A DNA stretch of 64,000 nt from Variovorax sp. Sphag1AA (GTDB taxonomy: Bacteria; Pseudomonadota; Gammaproteobacteria; Burkholderiales; Burkholderiaceae_C). Below, in pieces: positions 34,182-42,376 of the stretch (within the stretch, counting starts at the first letter, position 1; the number at the start of each line of letters is the position of its first letter). Where the stretch lies: positions 248,001 to 312,000 of the forward strand of contig NZ_JACHYC010000003.1 in NCBI RefSeq assembly GCF_014192575.1. The letters are read 5' to 3'. The notes under the pieces are model-generated. The model had not been told where the DNA came from. It did no database searches and worked only from the letters and a program-made list of their open reading frames with translations. A program made the translations under genes and the position numbers.

Positions 34182-37100
34182 ATGCGCATCGAGCCAGCGA
34201 GCCATCTCCAGCCAGCCGGTACCGTCCTTCCCCCCAACGAAACCTGCGAGGCGCTCGCAAGGCGCCTGGCGGCCGAAACGCAGGGCGAAGTGCTCTTTGA
34301 CGACGCATCGCGCGGCCGCTACGCGACCGATGCGTCGATCTACCAGGTCATGCCGGTGGGCGTGCTGGTGCCCAAGACCGTGCACGACATCGCGACCGCC
34401 ATCGACATCGCGCGCGATCTCAAGGTGCCGGTGCTCGCGCGCGGTGGCGGCACCAGCCAGTGCGGCCAGACCACGGGTGCGGCGCTGGTGATCGACAACA
34501 GCAAGCACTTCCGGCGCGTGCTGGACCTCGATGTCGAACGGCGCACCGTCACCGTCGAGCCGGGCATCGTGCTCGATCACCTCAACGCGCAACTCAAGCC
34601 GCACGGGCTCTGGTATCCGGTCGATGTGTCCACCAGCGCGCAGGCCACGCTCGGCGGCATGGCGGGCAACAACTCCTGCGGCTCGCGCTCCATCGCCTAC
34701 GGCAACATGGTGCACAACGTGGTTGGCGCGAGTGCGTGGCTGTCGGATGGCGAACTGGTCGACTTCGGACCGGTGTCAGGATTGAACGCGCGGGCGAGCG
34801 ACATCGCGCTGCACGTGAAGCAACTGGCGGTGCAGCATCGCAGCGAGATCCACGCCCGCTGGCCCAAGGTGATGCGCCGTGTTGCCGGCTACAACCTCGA
34901 CATCTTCGACAACCAGAGCGAGAAGCCGTACACCAGCGACGGCAGCGTCAACCTCGCGCACCTGCTGATCGGCTCGGAAGGCACGCTGGCCTACACGCGC
35001 GACCTCACGCTGAAGCTGTCCGAGCTGCCGCGCGCCAAGGTGCTCGGCATCGTCAACTTCCCGAGCTTCCATGCGGCTATGGATTCGGCGCAGCACATCG
35101 TCAAGCTGGGCCCCACGGCGGTCGAGCTGGTCGATCGCACGATGATCGAGCTGAGCCTCGCCAACCCGGCCTTCAAGCCGACGGTCGAGACCGCGCTGAT
35201 CGGCCGGCCCGCTGCGATCCTGCTGGTCGAGTTCTCGGGCAGCGACAAGGCTTCGCTGCTGCCGAAGCTCAAGGACCTCGTCGACCTGATGGGCGAACTC
35301 GGCCTGCCGGGCAGCGTGGTCGAGATGCGCGACGACGCTCCGCAGAAGAACCTCTGGGAAGTGCGCAAGGCCGGCCTCAACATCATGATGAGCCTCAAGG
35401 GTGACGGCAAGCCGGTGAGCTTCATCGAGGATTGCGCGGTGCCGCTGGAGCATCTGGCGGAGTACACCGACGGGCTCACCGAAGTCTTCGCGAAGTACGG
35501 CAGCCGCGGCACCTGGTACGCGCATGCATCAGTGGGCACGCTGCATGTGCGGCCGATCCTGGACATGCGCACCGACGGCGCGACCAAGATGCGCGCCATT
35601 GCCGAGGAAGCTGGTGCACTGGTGCGCAAGTACAAGGGCGCTTTCAGCGGCGAGCACGGCGATGGCCTGTGCCGTGGCGAGTGGATCGAATGGCAGTTTG
35701 GTCCGGCGATCAACGAAGCCTTCCGTTCCATCAAGCAGAAGCTCGACCCGATCAATCTCTTCAATCCCGGCAAGATCATCGATCCACCGAAGATGGACGA
35801 TGGCTCGCTCTTCCGCTTCGCGCCCGCGACTGCGCCCAAGCCGTACCGGCGCATCGCGCTCACGCCCGTGCTCGACTGGTCCGCATGGAATGTGCAGGCC
35901 GATCCGGTGACGGAAGTGACGACCACGCCGGGCACCGGCGGCGACGTCACGGGTGGCTTCGCCAAGGCCGTGGAGATGTGTAACAACAACGGCCACTGCC
36001 GCAAGTTCGACGCCGGCACGATGTGCCCGAGCTACCGCGTGACGCGCGACGAGCAGCACCTCACGCGCGGCCGCGCCAACACGCTGCGGCTCGCGATTTC
36101 CGGCCAGCTCGGCCCCGACGCCTTCACCAGCGAGGCCATGCACGAGACGATGGATCTCTGCGTCGGCTGCAAGGGCTGCAAGCGCGACTGCCCGACCGGC
36201 GTCGACATGGCAAAGATGAAGATCGAGTTCCTGTCGCACTACAAGAAGAAGCACGGGCACACGCTCAAGGACAAGCTCATCGCCCGGTTGCCGGACTACG
36301 CGCATGCCGCGAGTCGCGTGCCGTGGTTGCTCAATCTGCGCAACACGGTGCCGGGTGCGCGCTGGCTCGGCGAAAAGGTGCTGGGGCTTTCAGCGAAGCG
36401 CTCGCTGCCCGAGTGGCGCAGCGACACCTTCTGGCGCACCAGCGATGCATCGATGTTCGCGAGCCGCGAGCAGGCCATCGCTGCTGCGCGCGAAGGCCGC
36501 AAGGTGGCGGTTCTCTTCGTCGACACCTTCAATGGCAACTTCGAAAGTGAGAACGTACTGGCGGCGGTGCGCGTGCTGAAGGCCGCCGGCTATGCGCTGC
36601 ACACGGTGCAGAAGGATGGAGGTCATCACTGCTGCGGCCGCACCTATCTAGCAAACGGCATGGTGAGCGAGGCCAAGGCCAAGGCGGGGGCGTTGATCGA
36701 CGCACTGCTGCCGCTGGCCGAGGCGGGCATCTCGATCGTGGGGCTCGAACCCTCGTGCCTCCTGACGCTGCGCGACGAGGCGCTGGTCATGGGCCTCGGC
36801 GCGAAAGCGGAGGCGGTTGCCGGCCAGGCGTTGCTGTTCGAGGAGTTCATTGCGCGCGAGGTGAAGGCGGGGCGCTTCCAGCTCGCGCTCAAGGCGGTCG
36901 ACAAGCCGATCCTGCTGCACGGGCATTGCCACCAGAAGGCTTTTGGCGCCGTCAGTCCGATCCTCGATGTCCTCAAGCTGATCCCCGGCGCTAAGCCGGA
37001 ATTGATCGAGAGTTCATGCTGCGGCATGGCGGGGAGCTTCGGCTACGAGGCCTCTCACTACGAGGTCTCGATGCAGATGGCGGAGGCCAGTCTTCTGCCT

Positions 37101-37226
37101 GCGGTGCGCAAGAACCCTGACGCCATCGTCGTGGCAGACGGCACGAGCTGCCGCCACCAGATCGCCGACGGCGCACAGCGCGATGCGATCCACGTGGCGA
37201 TGCTGCTTTCTGCGCAACTCGACTGA
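34182..37226 (+). CDS. FAD-linked / Fe-S D-2-hydroxyacid dehydrogenase (YdiJ-like)
   Basis: A 1014-residue three-part enzyme. The N-terminal VAO-type FAD domain has VPVLARGGGTSQCGQTTGAA and GGMAGNNSCGSRSIAYGNMV. The FAD-oxidase C domain ends around ACTGEHGDGLCRG-like text (here SGEHGDGLCRGEWIEWQFG). Then come a ferredoxin-like part (CNNNGHCRKFDAGTMCPSY, CVGCKGCKRDCPTGVDM) and a CCG domain (GGHHCCGRTYL, ESSCCGMAGSFG). Size and order match E. coli YdiJ (1018 aa), a D-2-hydroxyglutarate dehydrogenase, so oxidation of D-2-hydroxyglutarate or a similar D-2-hydroxy acid with electrons to quinone is expected. It is co-transcribed with GntR (10 bp gap). Confidence 0.92.
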   Translation: MRIEPASHLQPAGTVLPPNETCEALARRLAAETQGEVLFDDASRGRYATDASIYQVMPVGVLVPKTVHDIATAIDIARDLKVPVLARGGGTSQCGQTTGAALVIDNSKHFRRVLDLDVERRTVTVEPGIVLDHLNAQLKPHGLWYPVDVSTSAQATLGGMAGNNSCGSRSIAYGNMVHNVVGASAWLSDGELVDFGPVSGLNARASDIALHVKQLAVQHRSEIHARWPKVMRRVAGYNLDIFDNQSEKPYTSDGSVNLAHLLIGSEGTLAYTRDLTLKLSELPRAKVLGIVNFPSFHAAMDSAQHIVKLGPTAVELVDRTMIELSLANPAFKPTVETALIGRPAAILLVEFSGSDKASLLPKLKDLVDLMGELGLPGSVVEMRDDAPQKNLWEVRKAGLNIMMSLKGDGKPVSFIEDCAVPLEHLAEYTDGLTEVFAKYGSRGTWYAHASVGTLHVRPILDMRTDGATKMRAIAEEAGALVRKYKGAFSGEHGDGLCRGEWIEWQFGPAINEAFRSIKQKLDPINLFNPGKIIDPPKMDDGSLFRFAPATAPKPYRRIALTPVLDWSAWNVQADPVTEVTTTPGTGGDVTGGFAKAVEMCNNNGHCRKFDAGTMCPSYRVTRDEQHLTRGRANTLRLAISGQLGPDAFTSEAMHETMDLCVGCKGCKRDCPTGVDMAKMKIEFLSHYKKKHGHTLKDKLIARLPDYAHAASRVPWLLNLRNTVPGARWLGEKVLGLSAKRSLPEWRSDTFWRTSDASMFASREQAIAAAREGRKVAVLFVDTFNGNFESENVLAAVRVLKAAGYALHTVQKDGGHHCCGRTYLANGMVSEAKAKAGALIDALLPLAEAGISIVGLEPSCLLTLRDEALVMGLGAKAEAVAGQALLFEEFIAREVKAGRFQLALKAVDKPILLHGHCHQKAFGAVSPILDVLKLIPGAKPELIESSCCGMAGSFGYEASHYEVSMQMAEASLLPAVRKNPDAIVVADGTSCRHQIADGAQRDAIHVAMLLSAQLD

Positions 37227-37256
37227 GGAACCAAGGCTCCTGTACACTGCGGCCCC

Positions 37257-37388
37257 ATGTCGTGCCTTCCACTCCAGACCGCCATCAGCGCCGCCCCCAT
37301 GGGCCGCATGATGCCGTCCGCCTTCGCGCGGGCAGTGCGGGCAATGGATGCACGAATGATTACCACCATTACCACCGCGGCCACCTGA
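37257..37388 (+). CDS. Threonine/isoleucine-rich leader peptide of the hom attenuator
   Basis: A 43-codon ORF from ATG 37257 (or a shorter version from ATG 37344 or 37356) whose last ten residues are MITTITTAAT before TGA 37386. Five Thr and two Ile codons in ten, all Thr codons ACC, next to stem-forming segments and a terminator, are the hallmark of a transcription-attenuation leader like thrL. Ribosome stalling on Thr-tRNA or Ile-tRNA shortage would decide the folding of the RNA. It does not appear to encode a functional protein. Which ATG is used is undetermined. Confidence 0.7.
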   Translation: MSCLPLQTAISAAPMGRMMPSAFARAVRAMDARMITTITTAAT

Positions 37389-37477
37389 GCACGCGCAGGT
37401 GGCCGTTCCGGCAGCCACCTGGTGTCTCTCTCTTCTCCCCGAATGAATGAAACCCAGCTCTGGCAGCTGGGTTTTTT
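37380..37477 (+). promoter_or_regulatory. Attenuator: competing stems and terminator before hom
   Basis: GCCACCT at 37380-37386 (overlapping the leader's last codons), AGGTGGC at 37397-37403 and a second GCCACCT at 37414-37420 are perfectly complementary in two mutually exclusive ways (1:2 or 2:3). They are followed by the terminator AACCCAGCT / AGCTGGGTT at 37451-37473 with a T run to 37477; flanking ATGAATGA and TCGTTCAT can extend that stem. How segment 3 talks to the terminator is not obvious from pairing alone. Confidence 0.65.
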
Positions 37478-37498
37478 CGTTCATGTCCGGAGAAGTCC

Positions 37499-38860
37499 AT
37501 GTATCGCGATCCCGTCCAGTCTCTCGAACCGTTGCGCAGCCCTCGCGCGTTCATCCGTCCCTTGCGCGTGGGCATGATCGGCATCGGCACTGTGGGCGCA
37601 GGCACCTTTCGCGTGCTCGCCCGCAACCAGGCCGATATTGCCGGCCGGGCGGGTCGGTCGATCGAGATGGTGATCGTCGCGGCCCGCAACCTCGCGCGTG
37701 CCGCCGGGATCGTGGGCGAGGACGTCGCGCTGACGGATGACCCGCTGCACGTGGCCACCCATCCCGACGTGGATGTGGTGGTCGAGGTGGCCGGCGGCAC
37801 CGGCCCGGCGCGCGACTGGGTGCTGGCCGCGATCGGCCATGGCAAGCATGTGGTCACCGCCAACAAGGCGCTGCTGGCGGTGCACGGCACGGAGATCTTC
37901 GCCGCCGCGCGGCAACACGGCGTCGCGGTCGCCTACGAGGGCGCGGTGGCGGTGAGCATCCCCATCATCAAGGCCCTGCGCGAAGGCCTCGCGGCCAATC
38001 GCATCGAATGGGTGGCCGGCATCATCAACGGCACGACCAACTTCATCCTGAGCAAGATGCGCGACGAAGGCCTGGACTTCGGCGCCGCGCTGGCGCAAGC
38101 CCAGGCACTCGGTTATGCAGAGAGCGACCCGAGCTTCGACGTCGAAGGCGTCGATGCTGCCCACAAGCTCACGCTGCTGGCCGCCAATGCCTTCGGCATG
38201 CCGTTGCGATTTGCCGATGCGCAGGTGACGGGCATTGACGCACTGCAAGGTGTGGACGTGGCCTGTGCCGAACAGCTCGGCTTTCGCATCAAGCTGCTGG
38301 GCGTGGCCCGCCGGACGGAAGAGGGCGTCGAGTTGCGCGTGCAGCCCGCGCTGGTGCCGGCTGCGCACCTGATGGCCAACGTCAACGGGTCGATGAACGC
38401 CGTCATGGTCAAGAGCGATGCGGCAGGCCTGACGATGTACTACGGCGCGGGGGCGGGTTCGGAGCAGACCGCATCAGCGGTGATTGCCGACCTCGTGGAC
38501 GTGGCTCGCCTCGAGGGCACGCATGCCGCGCAGCGGGTGCCGCACCTGGGTTTCCAGGCGCACGCGATGAACACCTTGCCCGTATTGCCCGGCGCCTCCG
38601 TATGCACGCCGCACTACATGCGCGTGCCTGTGCGGTCCGCGGCGGATGTCGAAACGGTGGCTGCCTGGCTGGCAGTGCAGAAGCTTCCGGTGCGGCAGGT
38701 GGTGCTGGCGGCTGAGCGGCCCGGCATGGGCGCACAGGTCCTTGTGCTGACGGAGCCTGTCGTGCAGGCATCACTGGACCTGGCGGCGCGCATGCTGGAG
38801 GCGCATCCCGTTGCGGCTGGCGCGGTGACGACGCTGCGGGTGGAGGAGCTTGGCGCTTGA
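37499..38860 (+). CDS. hom: Homoserine dehydrogenase
   Basis: A 453-residue enzyme reducing aspartate semialdehyde to homoserine, the branch point to threonine, isoleucine and methionine. NAD(P) site: LRVGMIGIGTVGAGTFRVLA. VVTANKALLAVHG, the homoserine dehydrogenase signature GIINGTTNFILSKM, and EGVDAAHKLTLLAANAFG with catalytic Asp/Lys positions follow. A C-terminal ACT-like segment (YMRVPVRSAADVETVAAWLA) suits feedback inhibition by threonine. CCGGAGAA precedes ATG 37499. It lies behind the attenuator. Neither thrB nor thrC follows, so it is an isolated copy. Confidence 0.94.
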   Translation: MYRDPVQSLEPLRSPRAFIRPLRVGMIGIGTVGAGTFRVLARNQADIAGRAGRSIEMVIVAARNLARAAGIVGEDVALTDDPLHVATHPDVDVVVEVAGGTGPARDWVLAAIGHGKHVVTANKALLAVHGTEIFAAARQHGVAVAYEGAVAVSIPIIKALREGLAANRIEWVAGIINGTTNFILSKMRDEGLDFGAALAQAQALGYAESDPSFDVEGVDAAHKLTLLAANAFGMPLRFADAQVTGIDALQGVDVACAEQLGFRIKLLGVARRTEEGVELRVQPALVPAAHLMANVNGSMNAVMVKSDAAGLTMYYGAGAGSEQTASAVIADLVDVARLEGTHAAQRVPHLGFQAHAMNTLPVLPGASVCTPHYMRVPVRSAADVETVAAWLAVQKLPVRQVVLAAERPGMGAQVLVLTEPVVQASLDLAARMLEAHPVAAGAVTTLRVEELGA

Positions 38861-38879
38861 GCGCGGCCTGGGCGCGTGC

Positions 38880-39278
38880 TCAAGCAGCGGGTCGAACCGC
38901 CACCGCCTCGATCTCCACCTTCACGGGCGCGATCAGCCCGGCGATCACCGTCGATCGCGCGGGCGCGCGCTCCGGAGCGAAGCGCTCCGCGTATGCCGCA
39001 TTGAAGCCCGCGTAGTCCGAAGAGTCGGTCAGCCACACGGTGGTCTTTACCACGTCCGCGAGCGTGCAGCCCGCCTCGGCGAGGATCGCGGCGATGCTGT
39101 CCAGCGTGGCGTGTGTCTGGCCGGCGATGTCGGAGTGGCTCGGACGGCCCGAAACCATGGGCACCTGGCCCGAGACGAAGACCAGCCGGTCCCACGCCAC
39201 GGCGGCCGAGATCGGCTGCCGCTGGCCGCCTCGAACGACGGCGCCGATGCGCTCGATGGACGGTTGTGTCGCGTCCAT
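38880..39278 (-). CDS. RidA/YjgF/UK114 family protein
   Basis: A 132-residue trimeric protein that hydrolyses reactive enamine/imine intermediates. Features: ISAAVAWDRLVFVSGQVPMV, IAGQTHATLDSIAAILAEAG, FNAAYAERFAPERAPARSTV (the Arg that binds the carboxylate is in PARST) and VKVEIEAVAV. Start ATG 39278 touches the Bug stop (one base shared). It is the last gene after an amino-acid oxidase, HyuAB fusion and Bug; release of imino acids by the oxidase explains its presence. Confidence 0.9.
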   Translation of the reverse strand: MDATQPSIERIGAVVRGGQRQPISAAVAWDRLVFVSGQVPMVSGRPSHSDIAGQTHATLDSIAAILAEAGCTLADVVKTTVWLTDSSDYAGFNAAYAERFAPERAPARSTVIAGLIAPVKVEIEAVAVRPAA

Positions 39279-40276
39279 CAGTCGGGCTTGGCGCCGGAGC
39301 TCTTCACGATCGCTGACCACTTCTTCACCTCCGCATCGAGGAAAGTCTTGAACGCGGCCGGCGTCGTTCCCTCCATGAGAAAGCCGCGCGATGCGAAGTA
39401 GTCCTGGATGTCCGGTGCCTTGATGGCCTTGTTGACCTCGGCGCTGATCTTCGCCACCAGGTCCGGCGGCGTCGCCGCGGGGGCGAACAGGCCCTGCCAG
39501 GAGAGCGCCTCGAAGCCGGGGTAGCCGCTCTCGGCCACCGTCGGCACATTGGGCAGCAGGGGATGTCGCTGCTTCGACGTGACGGCGAGCGGCCGCAGCT
39601 TGCCGGCCTCCAGTTGCGGCATGACCACCAGCAGGTCGCCGAAGGTCGCATCGATCTGCCCGCCCATCAGGTCCGTCAGCATGCCGGCGCTGCCCCGGTA
39701 CGGTATGTGCACCATCGAGGTCTTCGTGGCCTGCTTGAACATCTCGCCGGTCAGGTGCATGGACGTGCCGTTGCCTGCCGATCCATAGCTGATCGCCCCC
39801 GGCTTGGCCTTGGCGAGCGCGATGAATTCGGCCAGCGTGTTGGCCTTGACCGCCGGGTTCACCGTGACCACGAGCGGCGCGCTCACGACCATGGATACGG
39901 GCGCGAAATCCTTGATCACGTCGTACGGCAGCTTGGGGTAGAGCGCCTGCGCGATCGCGTTGCTGCCGGTCACGCCCATCAGCAGGGTCGTGCCGTCCGG
40001 TGGTGATTTGGCGACGAAGTCCGCGCCGACCGTGCCGCCTGCGCCCGCACGGTTCTCCACGATCACGGGCTGGTTCCACGCGGCGGCCAGCTTCTCTCCG
40101 ATGCGGCGCGCCAGCAGGTCGGTGCTGCCTCCGGGCGTGAACGGCACCACGATGCGCACGGTCTTCGCGCCTTGAGCCTGCGCGGTTAGCGGAGCGAGAA
40201 GGGGCAGGGCCAGGACGGACGAGGCGCCGGCGGCGAGATGGCGCAGCGTCTGGCGGCGCGACAACAGGGACTTCAT
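39278..40276 (-). CDS. Bug/TctC-type periplasmic solute receptor
   Basis: A 332-residue receptor with signal peptide RRQTLRHLAAGASSVLALPL and cleavage near AQA-QG, then VRIVVPFTPGGSTDLLARRI, VIVENRAGAGGTVGADFVAK, PPDGTTLLMG and HIPYRGSAGMLTDLMGGQI (Arg replaces the usual Lys of the VPYKG motif). It lies between the HyuAB fusion and RidA in one transcript and probably recruits the nitrogenous substrate of that pathway. ATG 40276. Confidence 0.92.
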   Translation of the reverse strand: MKSLLSRRQTLRHLAAGASSVLALPLLAPLTAQAQGAKTVRIVVPFTPGGSTDLLARRIGEKLAAAWNQPVIVENRAGAGGTVGADFVAKSPPDGTTLLMGVTGSNAIAQALYPKLPYDVIKDFAPVSMVVSAPLVVTVNPAVKANTLAEFIALAKAKPGAISYGSAGNGTSMHLTGEMFKQATKTSMVHIPYRGSAGMLTDLMGGQIDATFGDLLVVMPQLEAGKLRPLAVTSKQRHPLLPNVPTVAESGYPGFEALSWQGLFAPAATPPDLVAKISAEVNKAIKAPDIQDYFASRGFLMEGTTPAAFKTFLDAEVKKWSAIVKSSGAKPD

Positions 40277-40361
40277 GGGGCACTCCAGGAAAAGGTGTGA
40301 GGAACATCGCCGCCATGCACCTCATGTGCATGGCTGGCAGGGATGCGCGCACTGCGCGCCG

Positions 40362-42371
40362 TCATGCGGATGTCTCCTTGGCGGCGGGCTGTCCCCAGCC
40401 ACCGCCACCCGCGGTTTCGATCACGAGGCGGTCGCCGGCCTGCCATTGCGCACGCGCTTTCGCGGGCAGTGGCTCGACGCGTCCGTCGGCCCGCTCGATG
40501 CGTGCGGCGGCGGGGCTGCCCGGGAGGCCGCCAGCCGCGCCCTGGGGCACGATGGCGTGGCGCTCGCCCCGATAGGAAATGCTGCCGCTGCCGTGCAGAA
40601 GGCGGTAGACGCGAACCACGCCGTCCCCGCCGCGGTGACGGCCTGCACCGCCCGAGCCAACACGCACGGCAACGCGCTCGATGCGCAGCGGCGCCTGCGC
40701 TTCGATGGATTCCGCCGGTGTGCTGCGGGCGTTGCCCACATCCGTGGACACGCCCGAGCCCCCGGGCCCCGAAGGCGCACCACCGGCAGCCGACGCGATG
40801 ATCTCGGTCAACAGCCAAGGCCGCCCATCGGCGTGTGTTCCGCCCAGCGAGAGCACCACCGCTTCGCCCGCATTCGGCGCTGGCATCTGATTGGGCAGTG
40901 CCCGCGACCACGCGCCCAGAAAGGCATTCGCCAGCAGCTTGACGAGATTGGTGCGCGCGTTGAGTGCCGCCGGAAAGGTCGGGTCGACGATGCTTCCGGC
41001 CCGCGTGTGCAGCGTGATCGGCGCCAGGCTCCCGTCATTGCACGCCGCCTGTGGCGCCAGCATGCGCGCGAAGTACGCGACTGCCGCCTGGACGGCACCG
41101 CGCGATGCATTCACCGGGCCGCGGGTCTGGTCCGCGCAGCCGGTCAGGTCCAGCACCGCGCGATCGCCGCGCTTGCGAATGCACACCGATACCCTGACCG
41201 GTTCGGCGCTGAGGCCGTCGCCATCCAGCGCATCTTCGAAGATGTAGTCGCCGTCGGGCGCAGCGGCGAGGGCTGCGCGAGCGGTCGCCTCGGATGCAGC
41301 CAGTGCGGCGATGCAGCGCCCGGCCACGTCGCGCTCGGATTGCCACAACGTTGCTACTTCGGCCGCGCCCTGTGCCAGTGATGCCCATTGGGCGGCAAGG
41401 TCGCCTTCCAGGTTGTCCGGCATGCGGCTGTTGGCACGCAGCAGCCGCATCAGAGGCGCGTCCAGAACACCCGCGCGATACAGCGGAACGGGCGGAATGC
41501 GCAGGCCTTCTTGCTGGATGCTGGTCGCGTCGGTCGGCACAGACCCCGGCGCGATGCCGCCGATGTCCTGGTGGTGCAGGACACAGGCGACCAGTGCGAC
41601 CACGACGCCATGGACGCAGACCGGGCGTACCAGCGTCAGATCCGGAAGATGCGTCCCGCCATGCCACGGGTCGTTCAGAAGGTAACCATCGCCGTCAGCC
41701 ATGCCGCTGATGGGACATTCCTGCAGCAGACCGGCAAGCGCTGGCGACAGGCTCCCCAGGAGCAGCGGCAGCGTTCGCGCCTGCGCGACCAGCCGGCCGT
41801 CGGGCAGGAAGATCGCGGCCGCGCAATCCATCGCCTCGCGCACGACACTGGAGACGGCCTTCGCGACGAGGCACTGCTGGATGCGATCGGCCAGTTGTTC
41901 GAGTCGCTGCGTCAGCGGGTCGGTATGGGTGGGTGCATCGATGGTCTCTGGCACCGGCCCGTGAAGCCCAATGGCTTCGACGGTCGCCAGCGTGCGCTCG
42001 TACTCGCCGTCCTGCGGCAAGACCTCGTGCGAGCACGCCACTGACAGGTCGGGCCAGTGCTCGCGGATGCGATGCGCCAAGGCCTGCTCGTGCACCGGGT
42101 TGCGATGCGCGAAAAGCAGGCTCATCGCCACGGCCTTTGGCGGACGCGGCAGTGCGGCCAGCGCCGCCAGCACGCCGTCGACGTCCAGCACCTCGACCTC
42201 GGTGCCAGCGGCATCGATGCGTCCACGCGCCTCGATGCGCCACTCGGGCGGCAGCCGCTGCGGCCAGGTCGATGCCGGCACATGCAAGGCGTACGGGTCG
42301 GCGCGGTTCTGCCGTGCCAGCGTCAGCACATCGGCGAAGCCTTGCGTACAGATGAGGGCGATGTCTTGCAT
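40362..42371 (-). CDS. HyuB-type hydantoinase/oxoprolinase fused to a fragment of HyuA
   Basis: A 669-residue protein. Residues about 1-135 (LICTQGFADVLTLARQNRAD, LHVPASTWPQRLPPEWRIEA, AVAMSLLFAHRNPVHEQALA, EVLPQDGEYERTLATVEA) match an internal part of HyuA/5-oxoprolinase A. From about residue 150 it is HyuB (AAIFLPDGRLVAQARTLPLL, DPWHGGTHLPDLTLVRPV, GRHRGGDGVVRVYRLL). HyuA's nucleotide-binding start (DxGGT) and its C-terminal two thirds are missing, so ATP-dependent ring opening is unlikely unless another HyuA works in trans. It is 5 bp after the oxidase gene. Probably an in-frame deletion product; activity uncertain. Confidence 0.85.
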   Translation of the reverse strand: MQDIALICTQGFADVLTLARQNRADPYALHVPASTWPQRLPPEWRIEARGRIDAAGTEVEVLDVDGVLAALAALPRPPKAVAMSLLFAHRNPVHEQALAHRIREHWPDLSVACSHEVLPQDGEYERTLATVEAIGLHGPVPETIDAPTHTDPLTQRLEQLADRIQQCLVAKAVSSVVREAMDCAAAIFLPDGRLVAQARTLPLLLGSLSPALAGLLQECPISGMADGDGYLLNDPWHGGTHLPDLTLVRPVCVHGVVVALVACVLHHQDIGGIAPGSVPTDATSIQQEGLRIPPVPLYRAGVLDAPLMRLLRANSRMPDNLEGDLAAQWASLAQGAAEVATLWQSERDVAGRCIAALAASEATARAALAAAPDGDYIFEDALDGDGLSAEPVRVSVCIRKRGDRAVLDLTGCADQTRGPVNASRGAVQAAVAYFARMLAPQAACNDGSLAPITLHTRAGSIVDPTFPAALNARTNLVKLLANAFLGAWSRALPNQMPAPNAGEAVVLSLGGTHADGRPWLLTEIIASAAGGAPSGPGGSGVSTDVGNARSTPAESIEAQAPLRIERVAVRVGSGGAGRHRGGDGVVRVYRLLHGSGSISYRGERHAIVPQGAAGGLPGSPAAARIERADGRVEPLPAKARAQWQAGDRLVIETAGGGGWGQPAAKETSA

Positions 42372-42376
42372 GGAAG

